A model generated the notes under the pieces. That model searched no databases. It had not been told where the DNA came from and saw only the letters and a list, made by a program, of their open reading frames with translations. Shown here in pieces: positions 53,686 through 61,871 of a stretch of DNA of 64,000 bases. The stretch is from Alphaproteobacteria bacterium (lineage in GTDB: Bacteria > Pseudomonadota > Alphaproteobacteria > CAAHEQ01 > UBA3637): positions 1-64,000 of the forward strand of contig JAGCYU010000022.1 in the NCBI GenBank assembly GCA_017960645.1, written 5' to 3'. Within the stretch, counting starts at the first letter, position 1, and the number at the start of each line of letters is the position of its first letter. A program made the position numbers and the translations under genes.

Positions 53686-54414
53686 ATGATGACATTTGAT
53701 CAAGCTGTGCAATATACTAACGCCACAACAATAGTATCCAGTTTTCCCTTTACAAAATCTCAATTTGAACAATTACAAAAGCTCAATCTGTTTGCCATAC
53801 ACCAGGCGTGTAATGATGAAGAAGTCCGCTTAATGCCGGCAAAAATGATTTATAAAGTCAATGAAGAATTCAAACTAGCTCTTATGGCCTTATTGGTCAC
53901 ATGTGCCGTTATGGATTTTCATCGTCAAGGTCGTGAATCAAAAGAATTTTTTGATACACAAATAAAAATTACTCAAAAAAAAGATGGCAGAAAAGTACTT
54001 AATTTTGGGATTATTCGCGCCAATCTGCTAGAGCGATTTTTAATCCCCGAAATTGTAGATGATTGGATTACTTATCGTGACGTTAATGGCGATGGCATTC
54101 ATGCTCTAGCTCGTAAAAAAATAGGCTTTATAGGTATTTCAGGTTATGAAAAGGGTGGCGAACCCCTTTATGAATTTGTCCGCTTTTACCATAAATTGAT
54201 GGAACGTAAGCAGCGCAAATCTGAAAAATTATTGGAACAATTCCAACAAGAAGCTATTCATAGCTTAGCCAACAAAGTAGTAGAACAACAACTTTTGGAA
54301 GGGCTATCCCCTGATGCGATTTTAAAAAGTCTAACAGATGAAACGAAAATAAAAAAAACGCCACAACGAATTAAACATTCCAACGATCCTCTGTTGTTAG
54401 AGGATGATTCCTAG
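53686..54414 (+). CDS. Protein of unknown function
   Basis: 242 residues. No signal peptide or membrane segment. One buried-looking stretch (ALMALLVTCAVMDF, about 65-78) lies in an otherwise charged, probably all-helical protein. The C-terminal third is strongly helical (KQRKSEKLLEQFQQEAIHSL) and ends in an acidic tail (LLLEDDS). I do not recognise a family. It has a perfect-consensus promoter, so it is probably well expressed. Its stop is 1 nt from the end of the convergent micro-gene at 54416. Confidence 0.65.
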   Translation: MMTFDQAVQYTNATTIVSSFPFTKSQFEQLQKLNLFAIHQACNDEEVRLMPAKMIYKVNEEFKLALMALLVTCAVMDFHRQGRESKEFFDTQIKITQKKDGRKVLNFGIIRANLLERFLIPEIVDDWITYRDVNGDGIHALARKKIGFIGISGYEKGGEPLYEFVRFYHKLMERKQRKSEKLLEQFQQEAIHSLANKVVEQQLLEGLSPDAILKSLTDETKIKKTPQRIKHSNDPLLLEDDS

Positions 54415-54415
54415 T

Positions 54416-54511
54416 TTATCTGGACTGCGCTACCGCTCTTGCAAAGCAGGCTGCGATAATTACCCAAGTTGCCCAGAACTCATCCCAAGTCATATCCAGG
54501 ATCGGTATCAT
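54416..54511 (-). CDS. Micro-protein 1 of a duplicated pair, 31 residues, membrane peptide
   Basis: The ATG at 54511 follows GGAAGGAGG by 5 nt. Its own promoter is at 54535-54563. The peptide begins MIPILDMTWDEFWA and continues as a hydrophobic Trp/Ile/Ala-rich helix ending in A-R-A-V-A-Q-S-R. The second cassette at 54597 encodes a similar peptide. Over the first 14 codons the two differ by five synonymous and four amino-acid changes, which argues for coding. The size and composition resemble type I toxin or small regulatory membrane peptides; that is inference only. Confidence 0.7.
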   Translation of the reverse strand: MIPILDMTWDEFWATWVIIAACFARAVAQSR

Positions 54512-54534
54512 GTGCGCCTCCTTCCTTCGCTAAT

Positions 54535-54563
54535 ATTATATCATAAAAGCACAAAAAAGTCAA
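54535..54563 (-). promoter_or_regulatory. Promoter of micro-protein 1
   Basis: Minus strand TTGACT (54563-54558), 17-nt spacer, TATAAT (54540-54535). Confidence 0.85.
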
Positions 54564-54596
54564 CGAACAGTCAAATAACAGATTGAAACAAAAGCA

Positions 54597-54689
54597 TTAT
54601 TTCATAGATGCCGCATAAGAGTATATGGCAAACAGAATAATACACGATGCCCAAAAATCACCCCAAGTAATGCCTAAAATAGGAATCAT
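54597..54689 (-). CDS. Micro-protein 2 of a duplicated pair, 30 residues, membrane peptide
   Basis: The ATG at 54689 follows AAAGGAAGG. Its own promoter is at 54714-54742. The peptide begins MIPILGITWGDFWA, then a hydrophobic helix (S-C-I-I-L-F-A-I-Y-S-Y-A-A) and a C-terminal Met-Lys. The same sequence (GTTGACTTTTTT) surrounds the -35 in both cassettes, so promoter, ribosome-binding site and gene were duplicated together. No terminator is evident between the cassettes. Expression is away from lon, whose promoter is back-to-back with this one. Confidence 0.7.
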   Translation of the reverse strand: MIPILGITWGDFWASCIILFAIYSYAASMK

Positions 54690-54713
54690 GTGTCCTTCCT
54701 TTCTTGCATCGGT

Positions 54714-54742
54714 AGTATAACACACGTGCAGAAAAAAGTCAA
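54714..54742 (-). promoter_or_regulatory. Promoter of micro-protein 2
   Basis: Minus strand TTGACT (54742-54737), 17-nt spacer, TATACT (54719-54714). With the lon -35 it forms the inverted repeat GTCAAC-AGAACC-GTTGAC. Confidence 0.85.
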
Positions 54743-54750
54743 CAGAACCG

Positions 54751-54779
54751 TTGACAATTTGATAAAACATACATATATA
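54751..54779 (+). promoter_or_regulatory. Promoter of lon
   Basis: TTGACA (54751-54756), 17-nt spacer, TATATA (54774-54779). Confidence 0.65.
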
Positions 54780-54811
54780 TTAGAAAACAAACCAAAACAA
54801 AGGACAAAACT

Positions 54812-57133
54812 ATGACCGAAAAAGCAGTAGATGGAATTTATGCCGTTTTGGCTTTACGAGACATTGTCATTTTCCCAAATGTTGTTGTCCCGTTATTTGT
54901 TGGACGCGAAAAATCTATTGCGGCATTGGAAAACGCTATGCAAAATAAAAAGCCTGTCCTTTTGATTGCCCAAACAGATGCACAAAATGAAAATCCTTAC
55001 ACTGGCGACTTATTCCGCGTAGGAACATTAGCCGAGGTTTTACAATTATTAAAACTGCCCGATGGCACAATTAAAATTTTAATTGAAGGCAAAGAACGTG
55101 CACGAGTCATGGATTGGACTCAAAGCGAACCGTTTTTTGAAGCACATGCCGCCTTATTAACAGATAAAGACGAAGATGCAACAAAAATTGATGCGTTAAA
55201 GCGTTCTGTTGTGGAACAGTTTGAAAATTATATTCGTTTATCTGGGAACTTGTCTCCTGAAATTTTAACGGCCGTGGCCGATATTAAAGAACCTGCTAAT
55301 TTAGCAAACGTTATTGCAACGCACCTGGCTGTTAAAGTAGATGAAAAACAAAAAATTTTAGAAAATAATTCATTAACAGGACGTTTGGCCGCTTTATTTG
55401 CTGTCATGGAAAAAGAAATTGAAGTTTTGAACGTTGAGCGCAATATTCGCAAACGCGTCAAACGTCAAATGGAAAAATCCCAACGCGAATATTACTTAAA
55501 CGAACAAATGAAAGCCATTCAAAAAGAGTTAGGAGACGGCGATGACACATCTATGATAGAATTGGAAGATAAAATTAAAAAAGCCAATATGTCAAAGGAA
55601 GCCACTGAAAAAGCGCTATCAGAGTTAAAACGCCTGAAGATGATGGGACCTATTTCGGCTGAGGGCGGTGTAATTCGCAACTATATTGAATGGCTGATTT
55701 CTTTACCATGGACCGAAAAAAAGGAACTTTCCTCCGATTTAAAAGCAGCTAAAAAAATTTTAGATGAAGATCATTATGGCTTGGAAAAAGTAAAAGAACG
55801 GATTTTAGAATTTTTGGCTGTGCAACACAGAACAGGTTGTGTCAAAGGGTCTATTTTATGCTTGGTTGGTCCCCCTGGTGTTGGAAAAACGAGCCTCGGT
55901 CAATCTATTGCCAGAGCCACAGGTCGTACTTTTGTGCGCGCCAGTTTAGGCGGCATGCATGATGAAGCCGAAATTCGCGGACACAGACGAACATACATTG
56001 GCTCAATGCCAGGCAAAATCATTCAGAACATGAAAAAAGCAGGCAATATCAACCCCCTCTTTTTATTGGATGAAATTGATAAGCTTGGGAATGACTATCG
56101 TGGAGATCCCGCTTCAGCTTTATTAGAAGTATTGGATCCAGAACAAAATAAAACTTTTGCAGATCATTATTTGGAAGTGGATTATGACTTATCACACGTC
56201 ATGTTTATTACAACGGCTAATACACTAGATATGCCTCGTCCATTATTAGATCGTATGGAAATCATTGAGCTGTCTGGGTATACAGAACAAGAAAAAATGG
56301 AAATTGCCAAGCGTCATTTAATCCCTAAACAGTTTGATTTAGTTGGGTTAAAACCTAATGAATTAACTATTGCAGATGAGGCTATTCAAGAACTGATTAA
56401 CCGCTATACAATGGAATCCGGCGTACGTCAACTTGAACGTGAAATTGCGAACATCGCACGCAAAGTTGTGAAAGAGTTACAAGAAAAGAAAGCCGATCAA
56501 GTAACCATTACCCCTGCCAATTTAAAGAAATATTCGGGCCAGCCAAAACATTTCTTTGGAAAAGCAGAGATAAAAGATTTAGTTGGTGTTTCCACCGGTT
56601 TATACTATTCAGAAGTTGGCGGTGGCATTATGCCCCATGAAGTATTAACTATGCCTGGTTCTGGAAAAATTACCTTTACTGGGAAATTGGGTGAAGTTTT
56701 TAAAGAAACCATTGAAGCAGGCCGTTCCTATGTGCGTGCTCATGCGGAAGAATTCGGCATAGATTCAAAAGTGTTTAATGAAAAAGATATTCACTTGCAT
56801 GTACCGGAAGGCGCTCAACCCAAAGAGGGACCATCCAGCGGAGTGGCTGTTATTACAGCTTTAGTTTCAGCCTTAACTGGGATCCCTGTAAAAAAACAAG
56901 TTGCCATGACGGGAGAAATCACTTTGCGCGGGCATATTTTGCCTATCGGCGGCTTAAAAGAAAAATTATTAGGGGCTTTGCGGGCAGGTATTAAAACGGT
57001 ATTTATCCCAAAAGACAACAAAAATGATTTGGAGGATATTCCAAAAATTGTGAAAGATGAACTGAATATCATTTTGGTATCTGAAATCCCGGAAGTTCTG
57101 AATCAAGCGCTTATTCGCCCTGTTATTAAGTAA
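54812..57133 (+). CDS. lon: ATP-dependent protease Lon
   Basis: 773 residues, with AAAGGAC before the ATG. N-terminal substrate-binding domain (VLALRDIVIFPNVVVPLFVG), coiled coil, then AAA+ with Walker A GPPGVGKTSLGQ (about 350) and Walker B PLFLLDEIDK (about 417). The C-terminal protease domain has the catalytic Ser in PKEGPSSGVA (about 676) and Lys in GGLKEKLLGA (about 719). It is the general quality-control protease. A terminator-like hairpin follows at 57186. Confidence 0.97.
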   Translation: MTEKAVDGIYAVLALRDIVIFPNVVVPLFVGREKSIAALENAMQNKKPVLLIAQTDAQNENPYTGDLFRVGTLAEVLQLLKLPDGTIKILIEGKERARVMDWTQSEPFFEAHAALLTDKDEDATKIDALKRSVVEQFENYIRLSGNLSPEILTAVADIKEPANLANVIATHLAVKVDEKQKILENNSLTGRLAALFAVMEKEIEVLNVERNIRKRVKRQMEKSQREYYLNEQMKAIQKELGDGDDTSMIELEDKIKKANMSKEATEKALSELKRLKMMGPISAEGGVIRNYIEWLISLPWTEKKELSSDLKAAKKILDEDHYGLEKVKERILEFLAVQHRTGCVKGSILCLVGPPGVGKTSLGQSIARATGRTFVRASLGGMHDEAEIRGHRRTYIGSMPGKIIQNMKKAGNINPLFLLDEIDKLGNDYRGDPASALLEVLDPEQNKTFADHYLEVDYDLSHVMFITTANTLDMPRPLLDRMEIIELSGYTEQEKMEIAKRHLIPKQFDLVGLKPNELTIADEAIQELINRYTMESGVRQLEREIANIARKVVKELQEKKADQVTITPANLKKYSGQPKHFFGKAEIKDLVGVSTGLYYSEVGGGIMPHEVLTMPGSGKITFTGKLGEVFKETIEAGRSYVRAHAEEFGIDSKVFNEKDIHLHVPEGAQPKEGPSSGVAVITALVSALTGIPVKKQVAMTGEITLRGHILPIGGLKEKLLGALRAGIKTVFIPKDNKNDLEDIPKIVKDELNIILVSEIPEVLNQALIRPVIK

Positions 57134-57185
57134 GTTTGTCCACTTATTGGATTCAAACGAATCGTATATTCTAATTATGTTTAAA

Positions 57186-57226
57186 GGTAGTTTTCGACAA
57201 AAAATACACCTAAACTACCTGTTTTT
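57186..57226 (+). terminator. Terminator of lon
   Basis: AGGTAGTTT (57186-57194), 17-nt loop, AAACTACCT (57212-57220), then GTTTTT. Confidence 0.65.
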
Positions 57227-57291
57227 CCCTAAAAAAATGGCCAAAATGAGCAAAAAAATAAAAAAAATCGCTTTTTTTTATAAAAAGAGTG

Positions 57292-57321
57292 TTGACAATT
57301 GATTAAAAATAGGCATAAACT
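57292..57321 (+). promoter_or_regulatory. Promoter of hupB
   Basis: TTGACA (57292-57297), 18-nt spacer, TAAACT (57316-57321). A leader of about 55 nt follows before the ATG. Confidence 0.7.
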
Positions 57322-57382
57322 GAATTCAGTAAGGTAAAAGGCCTTGCTAAAAAGAAACAACTTTATATAAAGGAGTATTAAA

Positions 57383-57646
57383 ATGAGTAAACAAGAAATC
57401 GTAGAAGCTGTAGCAAAAAAAACAGGCGCTTCAAAAGCAGCCACTGGTGCAGTATTGGATGCATTGGTTGAATACATCAAAAAACATGGCAATGTTCAAT
57501 GGCCAGGTTTTGGTTCTTTTGTTGTGAAAAAAGTTCCTGCTCGTACAGGTCGTAACCCTGCTACAGGCAAAGACATTAAAATTCCTGCTCATAAAGTCAT
57601 CCGTTTCAAACCTGGTAAGGCTTTGAAAGATGCAGTTAACAAATAA
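57383..57646 (+). CDS. hupB: HU DNA-binding protein
   Basis: 87 residues, with AAAGGAG before the ATG. HU fold: helices [20 protein letters not shown], then GFGSFVVKK, the beta-arm with [18 protein letters not shown], and [14 protein letters not shown]. It is a nucleoid-compacting homodimer. Placement after lon is common in proteobacteria. It is monocistronic between its promoter and a strong terminator. Confidence 0.92.
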   Translation: MSKQEIVEAVAKKTGASKAATGAVLDALVEYIKKHGNVQWPGFGSFVVKKVPARTGRNPATGKDIKIPAHKVIRFKPGKALKDAVNK

Positions 57647-57668
57647 CTAACCGTTAATAAAGCAGAGA

Positions 57669-57698
57669 AAAGGGAAGGTTATTTGACCTTCCCTTTTT
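57669..57698 (+). terminator. Terminator of hupB
   Basis: AAGGGAAGGT (57670-57679), loop TATTTG, ACCTTCCCTT (57686-57695), then T. Confidence 0.85.
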
Positions 57699-57744
57699 AA
57701 TACTCCAATCAAACAAAACCATAGTATATAAAACAAATAAAATG

Positions 57745-57773
57745 TTGACTTTTGATGCGCCTTTACTTATACT
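57745..57773 (+). promoter_or_regulatory. Promoter of the TrmN-like gene
   Basis: TTGACT (57745-57750), 17-nt spacer, TATACT (57768-57773). Confidence 0.75.
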
Positions 57774-57808
57774 ACGCGGAACCATAAATTATTTAAAGGA
57801 GGTCTGAT

Positions 57809-58519
57809 ATGCACTCAACAGATGCCTTTTTGGGCGGGAAAATTAAGTTAAAACAAAAAATACATGGGCTCAGAGCCACCTCTGATTCTGTTTTAGTGGC
57901 AGCCGCTGTGCGTGCAAAACCTCAAGAAACCATCTTAGATGTAGGGGCTGGCAACGGTGTCATCGGACTTTGCATATCCGCTCGTGTTCCCATTAAACTA
58001 ACGGCGTTGGAAATTCAAGAAGATTTGGTGAGCCTGATTCAAGAAAATGCCCTGTTAAATGATAAAAAAATTACCGTTATTCGCAATGATATTTTTCAAG
58101 CAAAAGACCCTTTAAAAGGCCAATTATTCAATCATGTTGTGACGAACCCTCCTTTTTATGACACAACCGGGAAAGCCCGCGAAAACGAAGAACAAGCTTT
58201 GGCCTACACAGCAGATTTTGACCTTAAAAAATGGCTAGAATATTGCTTAAAGCACGTCAAGTCCAAGGGCAGTTTGACCATTATTCACAGACCAGAATGC
58301 CTAAATGATATTTTGCCGGTGTTATCCAAAAAATTGGGGGATATCCAGTTAATCCCTATTTTATCAAAAGCAAACACCGCGGCTAAACGCATTATCATCA
58401 GGGGAACTTTAGGTAGTGCAAAACCTTTGACAATCTGTCCACCAATTGTGATGCATACACAAACAGAAAGGCCTTCACAACTTGCCAATTCCATTTTGCG
58501 TTCCGGCCATTCTATTTAA
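57809..58519 (+). CDS. tRNA(Val) adenine-N6 methyltransferase-like (TrmN6/YfiC family)
   Basis: 236 residues, with AAAGGAGG before the ATG. The start TDAFLGGKIKLKQKIHGLRA is typical of the family. The SAM-binding motif is ILDVGAGNGVIGLCIS (about 43-58), and the N6-adenine catalytic motif NPPF (about 113-116) is present. It is expected to methylate adenine 37 of a tRNA. The end overlaps the convergent recJ gene by 4 nt. Confidence 0.85.
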   Translation: MHSTDAFLGGKIKLKQKIHGLRATSDSVLVAAAVRAKPQETILDVGAGNGVIGLCISARVPIKLTALEIQEDLVSLIQENALLNDKKITVIRNDIFQAKDPLKGQLFNHVVTNPPFYDTTGKARENEEQALAYTADFDLKKWLEYCLKHVKSKGSLTIIHRPECLNDILPVLSKKLGDIQLIPILSKANTAAKRIIIRGTLGSAKPLTICPPIVMHTQTERPSQLANSILRSGHSI

Positions 58520-60282
58520 ACAGCTGAGCGCATATCAACAATATGTATTTGGACTTGTTCTGTGCCACGCCATATAGTTGCATGGACTGTGACAGCCACA
58601 TCAAAAAAATGATTCCCATGCGAAGCAAGAATTTGACGTCCCATTTCTGTATCTGCTGCATGGAAAGCCACCGCACGCATCGTCAGTCCTGCTTCATTGG
58701 TTAAGGTACAACTGATATGCCCATTTTTTAATAAATTGCAATAGGGAATCCGAACATGTTGAATCACGAACAAAGGCTCTTTATTGCCCTCACCAAACGG
58801 TTCCAACAATTGCAAACTTTTGGCAAACTCCAAATTAATTCCAGATAAATTAAATACACCAAAAATATCCAAAGATGGAACAGCACTACGGACCTGTTCC
58901 TCCTTTATATGTTTATGCAAAAAAGCAACAAACTCATCCAATTTCCCCGGCTGTAAAGAAAAACCGGCGGCCATAGGATGCCCTCCTCCATGCGACAAAA
59001 TCCCTTGGGCCAAGGCTTGCATAATTAAATCTCCAACATCCACACCTATGACAGAACGAGCCGACCCTTTAAGTTCATCCTTTTCTTGCGTCAAAGCAAA
59101 CACCGGTAAATTATAACGTTCCTTTAACCTGCCAGCCACAATGCCAATCACGCCACAATGCCAATTATCTCCTTTGACAACAATGAAAGGTGTATCTTTG
59201 GTACGATTCTCCACTTGTTGAATGGCTTGAGCCAAAACATCATTTTCAATTTCTTTGCGCAAGCTGTTAAACGTTTCCATCTCATGTGCCAAAATATCTG
59301 CTTCATACGGATCTTGGCAAAACAATAATTTTGCGCCCAGTGCAGACGTGCCAACACGCCCGCATGCATTAACCCTGGGTCCGAATAAATATCCTAAATG
59401 AAAGGCATTTGGCTTTTCTTCTAAATTAACCAACCTAGCTAATGCACTCAATCCCATATTTTGTCCCGTTGCCATTTGAACCAAACCAGTTTTGACAAAT
59501 AATCGATTCACCCCTGTTAACTTAACAACATCACAAATTGTCCCGAAAGCAACCAAGTCTAAAAATTGGATTAAATTAGGCTCCGTTTTATTTTTCCAAA
59601 AACCTTGTTCGCGCAAAATTTTATTTAAAGCAACAATAAATAAAAAGACCACCCCAACCGCGGCCAAGTGATGGCAAGGATGATCTACCGCTTCATCCAA
59701 CCGCTTGGGATTCACAACGGCATAGGCATTCGGCAACGTACTTTCAGCATTATGATGATCCAAGATAATGACATCCAACCCTAAATCTGTCCCAAATTGT
59801 ACAGGTTCAAAAGCCGTTGTTCCACAGTCCAAAGTTGCCACAACCGAACAACCGGCATTTTTATATTCTTGCATTTTTTTTGCATTTGGGCCATATCCAT
59901 CTTCGCGCTCGGGAATAAAAGTTAAAACCTGAATACCGCACTTTTCCAGATATAATTTTAATGCAGAAGTTGAGGTGGCACCATCTACATCATAATCCCC
60001 CATGATGCCTATGGGCTCACCATTGATTACAGCCTTAGCCATACGCTTTGCCGCTTTTTCCATGTCTTTCAAGGAAAACGGATGTGGCAATTGCTCTTTC
60101 AATTTTGGAAATAAAAAGGCTTGGGCCGTTTCTAAAGAGATACCGTTTTCCAACAAAATACGCGCCGTTGCAATAGGTAAAGAGAAACGCTCAGCTAACA
60201 CTTCTGCTGCCTGCTCCGAACATGACAAAAGATGCCATATAAAACCATTCAAAGACGGTGTTAAGTACTCATCACACGCCAT
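58516..60282 (-). CDS. recJ: Single-stranded-DNA exonuclease RecJ
   Basis: 588 residues, with AAAGGATT before the ATG. DHH superfamily: GDYDVDGATSTSALKLYLEK (about 93-112), ATLDCGTTAF, ILDHHNAE (D-H-H, about 173) and the DHHA1-domain motif SHGGGHPMAAGF (about 428-439). The C-terminal OB-like domain follows. It acts in recombination and repair as a 5'-3' exonuclease. Confidence 0.95.
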   Translation of the reverse strand: MACDEYLTPSLNGFIWHLLSCSEQAAEVLAERFSLPIATARILLENGISLETAQAFLFPKLKEQLPHPFSLKDMEKAAKRMAKAVINGEPIGIMGDYDVDGATSTSALKLYLEKCGIQVLTFIPEREDGYGPNAKKMQEYKNAGCSVVATLDCGTTAFEPVQFGTDLGLDVIILDHHNAESTLPNAYAVVNPKRLDEAVDHPCHHLAAVGVVFLFIVALNKILREQGFWKNKTEPNLIQFLDLVAFGTICDVVKLTGVNRLFVKTGLVQMATGQNMGLSALARLVNLEEKPNAFHLGYLFGPRVNACGRVGTSALGAKLLFCQDPYEADILAHEMETFNSLRKEIENDVLAQAIQQVENRTKDTPFIVVKGDNWHCGVIGIVAGRLKERYNLPVFALTQEKDELKGSARSVIGVDVGDLIMQALAQGILSHGGGHPMAAGFSLQPGKLDEFVAFLHKHIKEEQVRSAVPSLDIFGVFNLSGINLEFAKSLQLLEPFGEGNKEPLFVIQHVRIPYCNLLKNGHISCTLTNEAGLTMRAVAFHAADTEMGRQILASHGNHFFDVAVTVHATIWRGTEQVQIHIVDMRSAV

Positions 60283-60351
60283 GGCTTAATCCTTTCGTTG
60301 GTGATAATAATTTTTTTTAAGAGAAAAAGCAAGAAAAAATCAAAAAAACGC

Positions 60352-60380
60352 TTGCTAATAAAAAAAAACTTATTTATACT
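60352..60380 (+). promoter_or_regulatory. Promoter of glgA-ddh
   Basis: TTGCTA (60352-60357), 17-nt spacer, TATACT (60375-60380), 21 nt before the ATG. Confidence 0.6.
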
Positions 60381-60401
60381 CAGTTTGTAAAGGGAGAACA
60401 A

Positions 60402-61871
60402 ATGACAGCAAAAAAGATTTTGTTTATCGCAAGTGAGATGACACCCTTTGTCAAAACGGGGGGCTTAGGGGATGTGGTTGGAGCGCTACCGAAATCCTTA
60501 GTTACAAAAGGTGTTGATGTTAAAGTTATTGTTCCCTTATATTCTGTGATTGATTATGAAAAATACAAACTTGAAAAAGTCATGGACGGCAACTGTGTCG
60601 CTATGGGGAACTGCAGTGAATTCTTCTCAGTACATCATTCAAGCTATGTTAAAGGCGTTGATACTTATTTTATCGAATTCAATAAATATTTTGATCGCAA
60701 CGGCGTTTATGACGATATGTGGACGCGCGTTGCTTATCAAGATAACGGCTATCGTTACGCCTTCTTTGATAGGGCGGCTTTACAAACCGCAAAGGATTTA
60801 GGTTTTCAACCAGATGTTATTCATCTGCATGATTGGCAAACAGGACTTGTCCCTTACTATGTCAAACATGATGGGGATGCATTCTTTGCAAAAACAAAAA
60901 CATTATTAACGATTCACAATCTTCCTTATCAAGGACGTTTTGGAGCCGATTTATTATCCTATGCTAAAATTAACATGGCGGATTTTCATGCGGGTGCCTT
61001 AGAAGATTACGGATGCATCAATTTTTTAAAAGGGGGCATTCGTTTTGCCGACAAGCTGAATACCGTCAGTCCTAATTATGCTCGTGAAATTTTAACGCCT
61101 GAGTTCGGCGCAGGATTAGATTGGTTACTACGCGAACGCCAAAATGATTTATGTGGTATTTTGAATGGTATTGATACAGAACTTTGGAACCCCAAAAAAG
61201 ATATTATTATTCCTGAAAAATATTCAATCAAAACCCACTTAGCAGGCAAAGAAGAAAACAAACGCCATTTGGTTCAAGCCACAGGCTTATCCAGCACGGA
61301 CAAACCAATTGTCTCTATGTGCGTGCGTTTAGCTGAACAAAAAGGCATTAAAATGCTGGCTAATTGCATTGAACCTGTTTTAAACACTATGGAAACACAG
61401 TTTGTGATTATGGGGCAAGGGGAACAATGGGCCAACAATTATTTTGATTCACTGCCCAAAAAATACCCGGGGAAAATCGCCGTCAAAATTGGATATGATA
61501 CCGCAGGTGAACACTTGATGTGCTCGGGGGCAGATTTTGCTTTGGTACCCAGCTTATACGAGCCATGCGGTTTAACCCAAATGGTCAGCCAAACCTACGG
61601 CGCTTTACCGATAGTGCGCTCCACAGGTGGTTTGGAAGATACTGTTTTAAATTACAATGAATACTATGGTGTTGGCACAGGCTTTAAATTTAATGATGTT
61701 TCTGCTAACGCTTTGTATAACACCATTGGGTGGGCGAACGCCACATACTATGATCGCCCGGAGCATATTCTTAAAATGCGTGAAATGGCCATGCGTAAAG
61801 ATTATTCTTGGGATAAATCTGGTAACGATTATAAACAACTATATCAAGAAATGGCTGGAGGTTTTATTTAA
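60402..61871 (+). CDS. glgA: Glycogen synthase
   Basis: 489 residues of the GT5 type. The ADP-glucose-binding motif KTGGLGDVVGALPKSL is at about 19-34 (K-x-G-G-L). HDWQTGLVPYY is at about 141-151, and the C-terminal site is PSLYEPCGLTQM (E-x-x-G-L, about 383-394). It extends alpha-1,4-glucan. No other glg gene is present in the window, which is unusual for glycogen clusters. The stop overlaps the ddh start by 1 nt. Confidence 0.92.
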   Translation: MTAKKILFIASEMTPFVKTGGLGDVVGALPKSLVTKGVDVKVIVPLYSVIDYEKYKLEKVMDGNCVAMGNCSEFFSVHHSSYVKGVDTYFIEFNKYFDRNGVYDDMWTRVAYQDNGYRYAFFDRAALQTAKDLGFQPDVIHLHDWQTGLVPYYVKHDGDAFFAKTKTLLTIHNLPYQGRFGADLLSYAKINMADFHAGALEDYGCINFLKGGIRFADKLNTVSPNYAREILTPEFGAGLDWLLRERQNDLCGILNGIDTELWNPKKDIIIPEKYSIKTHLAGKEENKRHLVQATGLSSTDKPIVSMCVRLAEQKGIKMLANCIEPVLNTMETQFVIMGQGEQWANNYFDSLPKKYPGKIAVKIGYDTAGEHLMCSGADFALVPSLYEPCGLTQMVSQTYGALPIVRSTGGLEDTVLNYNEYYGVGTGFKFNDVSANALYNTIGWANATYYDRPEHILKMREMAMRKDYSWDKSGNDYKQLYQEMAGGFI

